Of a stretch of DNA of 64,000 nt, positions 43,797-53,355 are shown piece by piece. The first letter of the stretch is position 1, and every line of letters starts with the position of its first letter. The position numbers and the translations under genes are program-made. This stretch comes from Mesorhizobium hawassense (GTDB lineage: Bacteria > Pseudomonadota > Alphaproteobacteria > Rhizobiales > Rhizobiaceae), in assembly GCF_003289945.1 (NCBI RefSeq), contig NZ_QMBP01000001.1, forward strand, positions 1-64,000, in the 5' to 3' direction. Below the pieces are notes generated by a model. It searched no databases, had not been told where the DNA came from, and saw only the letters and a program-made list of their open reading frames with translations.

Positions 43797-45802
43797 CGCT
43801 GGCGCCGACCTTTTTGGTCGGGGCATTCTTCCTCATCTTCGTCCAAGGCTGGTCGCGGTACCAGACCTGGACGCGCACCGTCACCTGCGCAATCGTTTTC
43901 GCGGTCGCTGTGCGGTATCTGTGGTGGCGTCTCACCGATACCGTGCTGCCCTATCCCGATGATGGCCTCGATTTCTATTGGGTGTGGTTTCTCTATGGCA
44001 TCGAACTGCTCGCATTCTTCGACATAACGCTCTTCCTCATCATCATGAGCCGGTATGTCGACCGCAGCGCCCAAGCGGATGCGCTCGCAATCGAATTCTT
44101 CCGCCGGCCTCGACAAGAGCTTCCGACGGTCGACGTCTTCATCCCGACCTACAACGAACCGCTGGACGTGCTCGAGCGAACCATCATTGGTGCGCTCGGC
44201 CTCTACTATCCCCAAGAGAGGCTGAAAGTATACGTCCTGGACGACCTGCGCCGGGATTGGCTTCGGCGGTTCTGCGAAGAAAAGGGCGCAATCCACGTTA
44301 CCCGACCGGATAATGCCCACGCCAAGGCCGGCAACATGAACAACGGCCTTACGGTGAGCGACGGCGAGTTCGTTGCAGTATTCGACGCGGATTTCGTGGC
44401 ACACCGGAACTTTCTTCGACGCACACTGCCTTTCTTCACCGATCCCAGCATCGGCATCGTGCAGACGCCGCAGCATTTCTTTAACAGGGATCCCGTCCAG
44501 ATCAATCTGGGATTGGAGCGATCCTGGCCCGACGAACAGCGCCTTTTTTTCGACGAGATGGCGGCCAGCAGGGATGCCTGGGACATAAGCTTCTGTTGTG
44601 GTTCGTGCTCGATCACGCGCCGCGCGGCACTGGAGGCAATCGGCGGCTTCCCGACGGAGTCAATCACCGAGGATCTGCTGACGACCCTGACGATGCTGAA
44701 CAAGGGATACAAGACGCGTTACCTCAACGAGCGGCTCTCCATCGGGCTTGCCGCGGAAAACCTGAAGGGCTATTTCGTGCAGCGGCAACGCTGGTGCCAG
44801 GGCGGCATCCAGACGCTTTTCGTGCACAACGGACCCCTTCGCGGTCCCGGCCTCAGCCTGTTCCAGCACATCATGTTCCTGCCTGTGAGCTGGCTCGTGC
44901 AGTATTTCGTGCGCCTGGCGATCCTTACCGTCCCTGCCGTGTATTTCTGGACAGGGTATCCTCCGCTCTTCTTCACGGAAGTAGCCGATCTGGTCAACCA
45001 TCAGCTGCCTGTTCTCGTCGCCTATTTCCTGCTGATGCACTGGATCACGCCGACGCGCTATCTGCCGGTGGTTTCGAGCGCTGTTGGCGCCTTCTCCACC
45101 TTCCGGATGCTGCCGACGGTGATTTCGAGCCTAATCCGGCCATTTGGGCGGCCTTTTCGGGTGACGCCCAAGGGAAGCTCGAACGTCGACAACAGATTCG
45201 ACGGCTATACCTTTGCTTGCCTGGCAATATTAATTGCGGCCACAGCGCTGGGACTTGTGATCAATATCATTCCGGAATGGGCGCGCATTCCCCGGGGGGA
45301 ATTCTCACCAGTCGCAATCTATTGGGCACTGGTGAACCTTGTGGTGCTCGTGATTGCGTCGCTGATCTGTTTCGAGAAGACGAATCCCGCCTCCGAGAGC
45401 CTCCGTGCTGACGAGCTAGCGCGGTTCGGCGGCATCGCCGGGCGAGCTGTCAGCCTCACGCTCGGGAAAGCCGTGGTCGAAATCCCCATCGAAACGGACG
45501 TCGAGACCGGCAAGGTCGTCGAAGTATCGCTGCACGGCGTCGAGCCCTTCGAAGCGGAACTCAGGGCCGTTACAATGCGCACACGGGGCCGCCGCCGGGA
45601 TGCTGGCTCATTCAAATATGGCCATCTCCATTACGATTTGACCGGAGCGGCGCGCGACCAGATGATCATGAAGCTCTACACCGGCGACTACTCGCAGGAT
45701 ATCGAGGAGCTTCGACGGCGGACCGTGGCCGCCGGCCTGTTCTCGCGGACGTTCGGGCCGGACTATCAACGCGCATGGGGAGCAAAAGCGGTACGAAATT
45801 GA
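43763..45802 (+). CDS. Cellulose-synthase-like family 2 glycosyltransferase
   Basis: The 679-residue inner-membrane protein has two to three N-terminal helices, a GT2 domain (VDVFIPTYNEPLDVLERTI, VYVLDDLRRD, AVFDADFVAHRNF with DxD, ITEDLLTTL as the catalytic TED, and FVQRQRWCQGG as the QxxRW motif), then at least five more helices. The C-terminal ~130 residues (VSLTLGKAVVEIPIETDVETG...VSLHGVEPF) look like a degenerate PilZ-type domain. It would polymerise and export a beta-linked polysaccharide. The GTG start at 43763 overlaps the HlyD-type gene by 34 bases. Unlike a bcs operon, there is no bcsB/C/Z next to it. Confidence 0.87.
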   Translation: MADEAMVQYLVALAPTFLVGAFFLIFVQGWSRYQTWTRTVTCAIVFAVAVRYLWWRLTDTVLPYPDDGLDFYWVWFLYGIELLAFFDITLFLIIMSRYVDRSAQADALAIEFFRRPRQELPTVDVFIPTYNEPLDVLERTIIGALGLYYPQERLKVYVLDDLRRDWLRRFCEEKGAIHVTRPDNAHAKAGNMNNGLTVSDGEFVAVFDADFVAHRNFLRRTLPFFTDPSIGIVQTPQHFFNRDPVQINLGLERSWPDEQRLFFDEMAASRDAWDISFCCGSCSITRRAALEAIGGFPTESITEDLLTTLTMLNKGYKTRYLNERLSIGLAAENLKGYFVQRQRWCQGGIQTLFVHNGPLRGPGLSLFQHIMFLPVSWLVQYFVRLAILTVPAVYFWTGYPPLFFTEVADLVNHQLPVLVAYFLLMHWITPTRYLPVVSSAVGAFSTFRMLPTVISSLIRPFGRPFRVTPKGSSNVDNRFDGYTFACLAILIAATALGLVINIIPEWARIPRGEFSPVAIYWALVNLVVLVIASLICFEKTNPASESLRADELARFGGIAGRAVSLTLGKAVVEIPIETDVETGKVVEVSLHGVEPFEAELRAVTMRTRGRRRDAGSFKYGHLHYDLTGAARDQMIMKLYTGDYSQDIEELRRRTVAAGLFSRTFGPDYQRAWGAKAVRN

Positions 45803-45894
45803 TGGCATGAAAGGTTCTCGCTCCACCGGTGTTAGCTTGGCATCGAGTGAAGGCTCCCCGTCTAAACGAACTTAGTTCGGTCATGCGGCACGTC

Positions 45895-46173
45895 TCGAGC
45901 GCGCCGCCCACACTGGCATGCTCACTTCACGCCAACGTCGGCATCCTGGATCAATCAGGTCGAGCGGTGGTTCGCCGAGCTGACGCGAAAGCAGTTGCAG
46001 CGCGGCGTACACCGTTCCACCGCAGAACTGGAGGCCGACATCGACGCATTCATCGAAACCACAACGAAAACCCAACCCCATACAAGTGGGTCAAATCCGC
46101 CGACCAGATCCTCGCATCGGTCAAGCGTTTCTGTCAGAAGACAATGAACCAAACTTCCGATTCAGGTGACTAG
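45895..46173 (+). pseudogene. C-terminal relic of an IS630-family transposase
   Basis: Across two frames: VERWFAELTRKQLQRGVHRS and LEADIDAFIET, then (frameshift near 46070) YKWVKSADQILASVKRFCQK. This is the usual end of IS630-type transposases, containing the last catalytic Glu region. The rest of the transposase is missing. Confidence 0.75.
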
Positions 46174-46221
46174 GGTCGAATAGCATTAAACGGATGCGAC
46201 AAATATTCTGTAAAAAAAAAG

Positions 46222-46356
46222 CTTCAGTCGAGCTTCATACGCAAGGGCGTCGAGATGAAGTTCAAACAGGTGAAGCAATTCCAAGCGCTTGCCGCAAAAT
46301 CAGTAGCTGACATTTCCAAGCCGATCACGAACGTCGTCGATGGCCCAATGAACTGA
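46222..46356 (+). pseudogene. C-terminal fragment of a second phasin gene
   Basis: In frame with the TGA at 46354: LQSSFIRKGVEMKFKQVKQF then QALAAKSVADISKPITNVV. This lines up with FWRKRVEMYVQQAKELQALSSKGVVDVTKPIT in the intact phasin at 41599, so a duplicated or related phasin gene once stood here. Its N-terminal two thirds is gone. Confidence 0.6.
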
Positions 46357-46901
46357 AGGCCAGATGAAATGATGATGTGTGTGCCCCTTCGATCGAAGGC
46401 GTCTTGCGGGACTGGAGGGCGAAATGCTGTCACGGATTTCAGCGACGAACTCAAACCTGCAGTTGGCCCGCGTTAACTGTCCATCCGTGTCCGATCAAAG
46501 ACGTGTATGTTCGAAAGCCGACGCTGAGGCGCAAGTATTCCGTCGGTGGTGGCCGCGCGGTGCACATAGCTTTCCCGTATTTTCGAGCAAAGACCGCAAA
46601 AAGGTCATTGGTGGCACGACGATTGCAACGAACACCAGCAAGCACCTGTGCGACCACGGCGGTCTCCCAGTTGTCCCCGCAGAACCCGAATGAAATTTCC
46701 TCGATTGTCCAAATCAATACCATAGACGCTGCACAGATGAGCGTGTTCCCTTCTAAACCACAGTCCGGATCCACTGGGAGCCACCGAATCCAAATCGCTA
46801 ATTGAAATTGCGCTTACCTCAAGCAGAAGACGGCGACGTAGCCCGAACGCAACCTCTATCGCGCCTTGCCTTCCGACGAAAGCCAAAGGAGTCCTAAAGA
46901 A
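46357..46901. other. No supportable gene; upstream region of the HemN-like gene
   Basis: About 545 bases. Open frames overlap on both strands and none resembles a known family. The right end has AAAGGAGTCC at 46885-46894, the ribosome-binding site of the HemN-like gene. The region presumably holds its promoter. Confidence 0.5.
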
Positions 46902-48377
46902 ATGAACGTGCCGAGCTATTCCGAGGCCTTGGAGCTTGCGATCGACCGCTCGTATGACATCAACCTAGATATGTTGAGGTCACGAAATTTGCTCCTTGAC
47001 ACGTACAACGACTATCTCGTTGGCACGTATCCTCCTCTTAAGGCTATGGGCGACCTCAATGCCGAACAGCTGCTGGCCCGGGTTACGTCGTCGGTTGATC
47101 TCTATTTCCATATCCCCTTCTGCAACCAGTATTGCACCTTTTGCCACTTCGGAAAGGAAATAAACCCGCCCCCGTTCCGAGTGGACCGCTATCTAGCAGC
47201 TTTAAACCAAGAGATGATGTGGTCAGACGCGGCGCTCAAGGGAAAAGTTATTGAGACGGCCTTTTTTGGAGGTGGTACTCCGTCATTCTTGACCGCTCAT
47301 CAACTAAAGACGCTCTTTGACATTATAAATAGGCGGTTTGATTTATCAAAGTCCGAAGTAAGTTTCGAATTGCACCCCTCTCTTGTGAAGAACGTAGATG
47401 CTGCGGATCGCATCTCGGCAGTCCTTCAAGGCGGCGCAAATCGTTTTGTCCTCGGTGTTCAAAGTCTAGATCCGAAAATCCTGCGCGTATTGAATCGCGG
47501 TCACGGCGTAGGGGAGGTGACGAAAACTGTAAAATTACTGGATGAGATGGGCGTGGGGAATCTATCCCTCGACCTTATGTACGGCCTACCGGAGCAAACG
47601 TTCCGAAGCTGGTACGACTCACTTATCGGCTTATTGGAGATGGGAATAGAGAAGTTCAACATATTCCCGCTGATGTTTAAATCGACCGACCCAATAGCCC
47701 GCCAACTGGCAAAAGGACGATATCAATTCGCTGGTTCCAAGGAGCGGATGATAATGCATTTCATGGCTGGGCACATCCTCACCGCGCTCGGCTATCGGCA
47801 CGGGCCGATTTTCTATTGGACTAAGAAGTCACAGCCGCACTCCGTGCAGCAGTGCCGCAAATACGATTCATGGAACGACAATAATCTTGTCCCATTTGGG
47901 GTGAGCGGCTTTGGATACATGAGTCAGTGCCAGTTCTATAACGAAGCAAATTTGGATAGGTATCTATCTAGAGTTGAGGCGGGGGAAAAACCATTGTGGA
48001 AAGGGGCGGTGCTGTCGCAAGATGACCTTATGCGCAGGACGGTAATGTTCTCCTTGCGAAGCAGCGGAGTGTTGCTATCTCGATTCGAGCGTGAATTTGG
48101 CGTCCCAGTGGAAACGTACTTTAGCCGCGAGGTTAAAACGTTAAAAGAGGCGGGTCTCGTCAGAATTTCGAACGACGGCGTTCTTTCGTTAACTGCAGCC
48201 GGAATTATCAACTCAGGCGCTGTATCCCTACTATTTTTCTCGGACAATGTTCTAGAGCGGGTCGCGTACAACGATAGCCGGATAACAGACAAACGAACTG
48301 ACCTGATCGAAAAACACGATTACTCGCCGGCGGGAAGATACGGGTCAAGTGAACAAATGCAAGCCGTCTTTCGGTGA
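46902..48377 (+). CDS. HemN-like radical SAM enzyme (491 aa)
   Basis: DLYFHIPFCNQYCTFCHFGKE holds the radical SAM motif C74-x3-C78-x2-C81 in the HemN/HemW setting (HIPFC). FFGGGTPSFL, FELHPSLV, FVLGVQSLDPKILRVLNRGH and LDLMYGLPEQT follow as in HemN-like proteins, and the C-terminus has a winged-helix HemN_C-like part (MFSLRSSGVLLSRFEREFG). Start at 46902 is fixed by AAAGGAGT. The group includes coproporphyrinogen dehydrogenase, the haem chaperone HemW, haem-degrading enzymes and class C radical SAM methylases/cyclopropanases of natural-product clusters. The overlapping partner gene argues for a biosynthetic role. Higher AT content than its flanks suggests transfer. Confidence 0.85.
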   Translation: MNVPSYSEALELAIDRSYDINLDMLRSRNLLLDTYNDYLVGTYPPLKAMGDLNAEQLLARVTSSVDLYFHIPFCNQYCTFCHFGKEINPPPFRVDRYLAALNQEMMWSDAALKGKVIETAFFGGGTPSFLTAHQLKTLFDIINRRFDLSKSEVSFELHPSLVKNVDAADRISAVLQGGANRFVLGVQSLDPKILRVLNRGHGVGEVTKTVKLLDEMGVGNLSLDLMYGLPEQTFRSWYDSLIGLLEMGIEKFNIFPLMFKSTDPIARQLAKGRYQFAGSKERMIMHFMAGHILTALGYRHGPIFYWTKKSQPHSVQQCRKYDSWNDNNLVPFGVSGFGYMSQCQFYNEANLDRYLSRVEAGEKPLWKGAVLSQDDLMRRTVMFSLRSSGVLLSRFEREFGVPVETYFSREVKTLKEAGLVRISNDGVLSLTAAGIINSGAVSLLFFSDNVLERVAYNDSRITDKRTDLIEKHDYSPAGRYGSSEQMQAVFR

Positions 48378-48394
48378 AGTCTGGGGGCTCGTCA

Positions 48395-49588
48395 ATGGCC
48401 GTTAGCTCGTCTTTTTCTGTCCCGGACCAGACGTCCCATCGGGCGCAGGGGATTTTTTCTCATCTGACCGACAGCATCGATCGCCGGCAGCGAAGACGCC
48501 CGCTCGGGACGGTTAGCGATTTTGTCGTTGAACAGCTCCCGCACTATATTGCAGAGATCAAAGGTAGTGAGCGGCCTGACGGGGCGGTCAAGGCGCTTGG
48601 GCATAGCATTAACACGATCATAGCGGGAGCGGACTATGAAGCGCACCTACTGGATCTGTCGCATTCCGAATTTGGAGTGGCTAAGACAGACGTTCATTAT
48701 CTCGTCAATTGTGTCTATCAGATGTCCGCGGCTGCTGGCCTTGATCGCGTCGATGCCGAGTTAACGGTAGGAGAGCCGCTTAGGCGGATTGCACGCTTGA
48801 GCTGCCAGCGGCAGCGCAGCATTGATGTTCTCTCCTATGAAGATATGATCCTTTCCAATCCGCTGGAGAGCGATCCACGAGTATATTGCCTCGGCTCAGC
48901 CGGGGTCGAGGAGCGAGATTTTTGCCTAGGCCATCAACTCATTGAGAGCGACTTACAGGCGGCGATGGACGCACTACTAGAGTTGCGCGACGCGGTCGGC
49001 GCGGATGCGGGCCAGTGTCTCGCGCTTTGCGTGAAGTCGCTGGAATCCGCGAATGATGTCCTGGCGCGCTTTTATGAGCATATGTCGCCCGATCTATTCA
49101 GCGAATTTCGTGTGTTCTACGGAAAAAACCCTTACAAGGATAGGCTTGGCCCAAGCGGTCGTTTCTCTGCCCGGATCGTGGCGGTCTCGGTTCTACTGAT
49201 GGGTGAAGAACTCTTCCACCAGAAACCGCAATTTTATAGGGATGTATATCGGCTGTCAGAGTACTATCCGCAAGGATGCATTCACGAGGTCTTCCGCTGG
49301 TTGTCACCAGACAACCGGAGCGCGCGGCTCCAGCCAAGCTGGCTAGAAGGGAAAGCGGGCTTTCCCAAATTTGCAACGATTTCGCCCGTCCTGAAGCGCC
49401 ACGGAAGTGAAATCGGAAACATGCGAGCGTCCTGTGTTTGTGCGCTCGATCGGTTTACCCGGATGCACTTCAGGACGGCGTTGAAATATACGATTGACCC
49501 GGGTCGCCCGATCGTCGGAGTTGAGGCCGCGGAGAGTGTTGAGGCGGTGCTTTCACAGCGGCTTTTAACGGCGGTGCATCAAAAGTAG
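48395..49588 (+). CDS. PrnB/indoleamine-dioxygenase-like protein (397 aa), probable haem enzyme
   Basis: Residue pattern resembles PrnB (monodechloroaminopyrrolnitrin synthase; IDO superfamily): long helices, then ANDVLARFYEHMSPDLFSEF, FRVFYGKNPYKDRLGPSG and DRFTRMHFRTALKYTID near the end, where His358 falls at the place of the proximal haem ligand in that family. Length fits (PrnB ~360). It begins 17 bases after the HemN-like stop; a GTG at 48374 overlapping that stop is the other possible start, but GGGGG lies before 48395. PrnB rearranges 7-chlorotryptophan; this protein's substrate is unknown. The family call is from motif memory and could be wrong. Confidence 0.55.
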   Translation: MAVSSSFSVPDQTSHRAQGIFSHLTDSIDRRQRRRPLGTVSDFVVEQLPHYIAEIKGSERPDGAVKALGHSINTIIAGADYEAHLLDLSHSEFGVAKTDVHYLVNCVYQMSAAAGLDRVDAELTVGEPLRRIARLSCQRQRSIDVLSYEDMILSNPLESDPRVYCLGSAGVEERDFCLGHQLIESDLQAAMDALLELRDAVGADAGQCLALCVKSLESANDVLARFYEHMSPDLFSEFRVFYGKNPYKDRLGPSGRFSARIVAVSVLLMGEELFHQKPQFYRDVYRLSEYYPQGCIHEVFRWLSPDNRSARLQPSWLEGKAGFPKFATISPVLKRHGSEIGNMRASCVCALDRFTRMHFRTALKYTIDPGRPIVGVEAAESVEAVLSQRLLTAVHQK

Positions 49589-49661
49589 CTTCGGCACTTG
49601 TCTGGTTAGAAACGTATCATGAGGCCACGCAAGGCGTCGGAAACCAGAAAGGTGACGGCCG

Positions 49662-50150
49662 ATGTCTCAAGACGAAGTGATCTTGCGTCGGTTCGAGACA
49701 GGGGATGCCGATGATGTATGGCACCTGCATAGAAGCGCATCTGAGGCTGTTGGTGTGTATGGTCCGCAAGGGGTGTGGGAGGATGATCTACGCAATGTCG
49801 GAGAAGTATACATCGCGTCAGGCGGAGACTTCGTGGTGGCGCATATTGGTTCCCTGCTCGCTGCTATGGGTGGATTGAAACCTGTTGACGATGATGTCGC
49901 AGAGCTGAAACGGATGCGGGTCCATCCCGCCTTTCAGCGACGAGGGCTTGGAAGGAGGATTCTTAGTGAATTGGAATCGCGAGCCGTTTCTCTGGGATTC
50001 AAGTGGATAGCGCTCGATACGACAACCATCCAAGTAGGGGCTCAAAGAATTTATGAGACGGCTGGCTATATTCGCCGCGCGGAAGGCATGTTGCACGGAT
50101 ATTCAGTGATCTTCTACAAGAAGCGGCTTGCCCGCCGGGATGACTGTTGA
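49662..50150 (+). CDS. GNAT-family N-acetyltransferase
   Basis: The 162-residue protein shows the GNAT fold with the acetyl-CoA-binding motif VHPAFQRRGLGRRIL (Q/RxxGxG/A) and IYETAGYIRRAEG near the end. The substrate is not evident. It lies 73 bases after the PrnB-like gene in the same direction with AGAAAGGTGA before the ATG, so it may belong to that unit, either tailoring the product or giving self-resistance. Confidence 0.82.
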   Translation: MSQDEVILRRFETGDADDVWHLHRSASEAVGVYGPQGVWEDDLRNVGEVYIASGGDFVVAHIGSLLAAMGGLKPVDDDVAELKRMRVHPAFQRRGLGRRILSELESRAVSLGFKWIALDTTTIQVGAQRIYETAGYIRRAEGMLHGYSVIFYKKRLARRDDC

Positions 50151-50299
50151 ATGCTGCCGAGAAGTGCCCCGGATTTTTGCCAAGAACCGACCTGTGATTT
50201 GTATGCGGCCGAGTTTGGGGTCTGTCCGTTGTGAGTTCGTAGGCGATGGTGATTTTGAGTAGCCGGCCGACTTCGGAGCATGAGGATTTGTGAAGCGGT

Positions 50300-51650
50300 C
50301 ATGCGGCGCGGACAGTTTGTCTGTACTCGTGATTGTCGTTCGACATGCCGGGATACCCACTGCCGAAAGGTTGAACGCAGAGATCCGTGAGGGGTCTGCG
50401 TGCGGGTTGCAGCAGAAGATGCGCGCCCAACCTGCTTCACTGCACCTGCTGTTTCTTGGCGAAACGCTTGCTGATGACGGCGTTGACGGTGCACTCCACG
50501 AAGGCCGAGGAGATGCGCTCACCGGAGCGATAGCGCTCACTGTAAGTGACCAGGCTCGCACCGTTGGAGGCGATGTAGGCCTGGAGCTCACCGATGGCTG
50601 TCAGGAACTTGTTTGGATAGTCCGTCGTGACCTTCTGCATCGAGTTGCGGGTCCGCGATTTCGTCACTGGCACGATAGCGGTTGCCCTGCCACAGATGCC
50701 ACTTAATCCCGCGTAGGCCCTCAAACAGATCTTGCCGGCCTGCGGTTTTCCAGTCCCCTTGCGAAGTGGCGAAGGACCGTGATGCCCATGGTGATATGGA
50801 ACCAGTTGAGCACATGCTCGCTCGCAGGCGCGATGATCTCGGCGAGCGAGCGGACCTCTTCGCCGCGATCTGTGATGAAAGTCATATCTTTGATTGGTCT
50901 GCACGTCCTGCTTCTTAATAGAATCAGGGATGCGCCGCTGCGGCTTATGGTCGTAACCGTGGACGAAACCGATGTATCGCGGATTACCGTCTTCGGGCAG
51001 CGAGCGGCCGACAATCAGCTCGAAGTTTCCGGTCGTTGCGGTCGCGGGATGTAGCCGCCATCCAGACCGATGACGATACGGCCATCTGGAACAGACAAGT
51101 TCATCCGGTCGCGCGGGCAGGCATCCTGTAGGATGGACACCCGCTCTTCCGTCAAATCCCGCTCGATACCGCGAGCGGTGCGCAGCGTATGCTGCCGGAT
51201 TGTTGTGGCGTTGGCGCCGCAATCGATCGGTAGGACGTCGGTCAGCAGTTCGGCCGCGGCGGCACAGGGCACGAGCGAGGCCCAACGGGTCTCCAGATTG
51301 AGGCGTTCGTTGCAGGGTCGTTCCCTCCCGCCATCCGTGGCAGGCAATAACGCGGGCTGTTCAGCCGGACGTCGCCGAATAGGGTTTGGAAGGTGACGCG
51401 ATAACTTCCCTTGCTGTGCAGGTGGCGGCCATCCAGATTACAATTTTCCTTGAGCCACGGTTCCACCTGCGTCTTCATCATTGCTTGCTGAAGTTTCGCA
51501 AGAAGGATCTTCGCCTAAGGCAGCGACAGCCCGAGATCCTCGGCACTGTGAGTTACCTCACCAGATCGGCGATGGTCTCAGTCGCGATCGTCTCGCGTCA
51601 TCACCATCTGCAATATCACTCGCGCCCGCAGGTCGTCTTCCCGCATCGAG
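50300..51650 (-). pseudogene. ISKra4-type transposase, heavily frameshifted
   Basis: Minus-strand pieces: LQQAMMKTQVEPWLKENCN with YRVTFQTLFGDVRLNSPRYC (N-terminal part), FELIVGRSLPEDGNPRYIGFVH, DYPNKFLTAIGELQAYIASN, then SERYRSGERISSAFVECTVN and AVISKRFAKKQQVQ at the C-terminus. This order matches ISKra4-family transposases. At least three frame changes are needed to read it. The flanks 50151-50299 and 51651-51960 hold no supportable gene. Confidence 0.65.
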
Positions 51651-51962
51651 TTTTCCAGAATAGCTGGAGTGGAAAATCCGATGCTTGCAAAACATCCGTT
51701 TCCACACTTCGGCCTTGCCGGAAACAGTGATAGAGATCATCAATTAGCAATCCGAAAATTATCTGGCAAGCGGACCTGGCGGCGCGGGCCTTGCTTTCGG
51801 GCATCCGGCACGATCGCGGTGATGACGCCGCGCCCCTGGCAGGAGGTCTTCTTTCGAAAGATCGAGTTGACAGACGGAACCCGCCGCGAGGCCGTGACTA
51901 GTTCGCATCCGCTATTGGCAGACACTGCGGCGCGCAGAAGTTGCTGGCAATGCGAGTGAGGG

Positions 51963-52598
51963 CTAAGCCTTCTCTGCAGCTGCCTTGAGCATGGCCTCGC
52001 CGACGATGTGCTCGCCAGCGGCGATAAGAGCGTCGCCAGCGCCGCGAATGTCGCGTACCTCCTTGTTCTGGCTGAGCTTGGCCTTCCCGACCACGCTGGT
52101 GATCTCGATCTGCATCGCGACGACCGCTTTGACCATTGTATCGATGAAATCCTTCGGAGCGTCGCCCATCTTCCACGGAACTGGCTGGATGGATTCATGT
52201 CGGTGGGTGAGCTTGGCGACGTTTCTGCGAATGTACCGTTCGTCATCATGGATCGTCACCCGTCCGTGCGCGTGAACGACCATGTAGTTCCAGGTCGGCA
52301 CCTGCTTGTGAAACTCGTGCTTGCTTGGATACCAGTTCGGCGAGACGTAGGCGTCGTCTGCCCGGAAGATGACCATCACCTCGTCCCCGTCACGCAGTTC
52401 CTCCCACACCGGGTTTTTGCGCGCGACATGGCAGTTTAGGATGCCGAGACCACCTTTTGAGCGGTCAAGTTCGAACGGGATGTGGTTGGCGTCGAGTGTG
52501 CCGTTGCTGCTGGTTACGAGCATTCCAAGCGGGTGGGCCTCGATGAGGCCATAAAGTGCTTCCGTGTCGAGCACGGCGAAGTGCGGCGGGATATACAA
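51963..52598 (-). CDS. PaiB-family FMN-binding protein
   Basis: The 211-residue protein begins MYIPPHFAVLDTEALYGLIEAHP and contains LDANHIPFELDRS, HVARKNPVWEEL, AYVSPNWYPSK and VPTWNYMVVHAHG, the usual line of PaiB-like split-barrel flavin proteins. They have been annotated as transcriptional regulators. It starts 21 bases after the XRE-cupin gene in the same direction, so the two are probably one transcript. Confidence 0.88.
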   Translation of the reverse strand: MYIPPHFAVLDTEALYGLIEAHPLGMLVTSSNGTLDANHIPFELDRSKGGLGILNCHVARKNPVWEELRDGDEVMVIFRADDAYVSPNWYPSKHEFHKQVPTWNYMVVHAHGRVTIHDDERYIRRNVAKLTHRHESIQPVPWKMGDAPKDFIDTMVKAVVAMQIEITSVVGKAKLSQNKEVRDIRGAGDALIAAGEHIVGEAMLKAAAEKA

Positions 52599-52619
52599 GG
52601 TGAACTCCTGTCCAAACGT

Positions 52620-53279
52620 TTACTGGTCAGCCAACGCCGCGCTCTCAAGCGCGGTTGGACCGTCGGATGAAATGAAGGCCAGGCGCTGCCCACCGCGCTC
52701 CAGCACAGCCATCGTGAAGCAGGTCCAGGCATCGGCTGTGCCGATGTAGGAATGTGACTGATCGGTGATGAGGTGGGCGCTTTCGCCTTCCTGCAAGGTA
52801 ATTGATTCGCTGCCCACGACAACGGTCAGAGCGCCGGCAGTCACCGTCACCAGCTCGCGCGTGTCGGGGCTGTGGGCGTCCGCATGGAATTCGTCGCCGG
52901 GTGCCAAGGCCCAGGACCAGAGTTCAAACATAGTGCTGCCCGACATCGAGGCCTGCAGCTGAGCGCTACTGCCAGTGGGGCTCGTCCAGAGGGTTTTCGT
53001 CGCCGTGCGCTCAATACGCTTGTCAGCCTCTCCCCTGGGCGCATTGTTGATCAAGTCGCTTACGGACAGTGAGAACGCAGCCGCCAGCCTGCAAAGAATG
53101 CCTATGCTGGGGTTGGCCTTCCCTTGTTCGAGCGCCACCACCGTTCCCTTTGAAAGGCCGGTCAACTTGGCAACACCGTCAAGCGTCAGGTCGTGGTCGC
53201 GACGCAGCTGGTGCAACCTTGTGGCTATTGCCAGACCCAGCTCCTGCTCGCGATCCAATATGAATGATGCGTCGGTCAT
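52620..53279 (-). CDS. XRE-cupin transcriptional regulator
   Basis: The 219-residue protein has an N-terminal Cro/C1 helix-turn-helix (LHQLRRDHDLTLDGVAKLTGLSKGTVVALEQGKANPS) and a C-terminal cupin barrel (DEFHADAHSPDTRELVTVTAGAL, LQEGESAHLITDQSH). The start at 53279 (MTDASF) leaves room for the operator-like inverted repeat at 53278-53321; longer starts would run through it. It is divergent from the PLP lyase gene, so it likely controls that gene and the paiB-like gene. The ligand is unknown. Confidence 0.87.
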   Translation of the reverse strand: MTDASFILDREQELGLAIATRLHQLRRDHDLTLDGVAKLTGLSKGTVVALEQGKANPSIGILCRLAAAFSLSVSDLINNAPRGEADKRIERTATKTLWTSPTGSSAQLQASMSGSTMFELWSWALAPGDEFHADAHSPDTRELVTVTAGALTVVVGSESITLQEGESAHLITDQSHSYIGTADAWTCFTMAVLERGGQRLAFISSDGPTALESAALADQ

Positions 53280-53321
53280 TATATTGACTTTAGCAGCTTT
53301 GATCGTTACGGTCAACATAAT
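53278..53321. promoter_or_regulatory. Operator-like inverted repeat between XRE-cupin and PLP lyase genes
   Basis: ATTATATTGAC at 53278-53288 is mirrored by GTCAACATAAT at 53311-53321 with one mismatch. It covers the start of the regulator gene and lies just before the ribosome-binding site of the lyase gene. This fits an autoregulated divergent operator. Confidence 0.5.
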
Positions 53322-53355
53322 GACCGCCCCAAACAACCGACAAAAGGAGGCCGCC

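Noticed and set aside
51740..52249. 169-codon minus-strand frame running into paiB
   Set aside because: Its right half is a shadow of the PaiB-like gene in another frame; the left half (51740-51960) matches nothing recognised.
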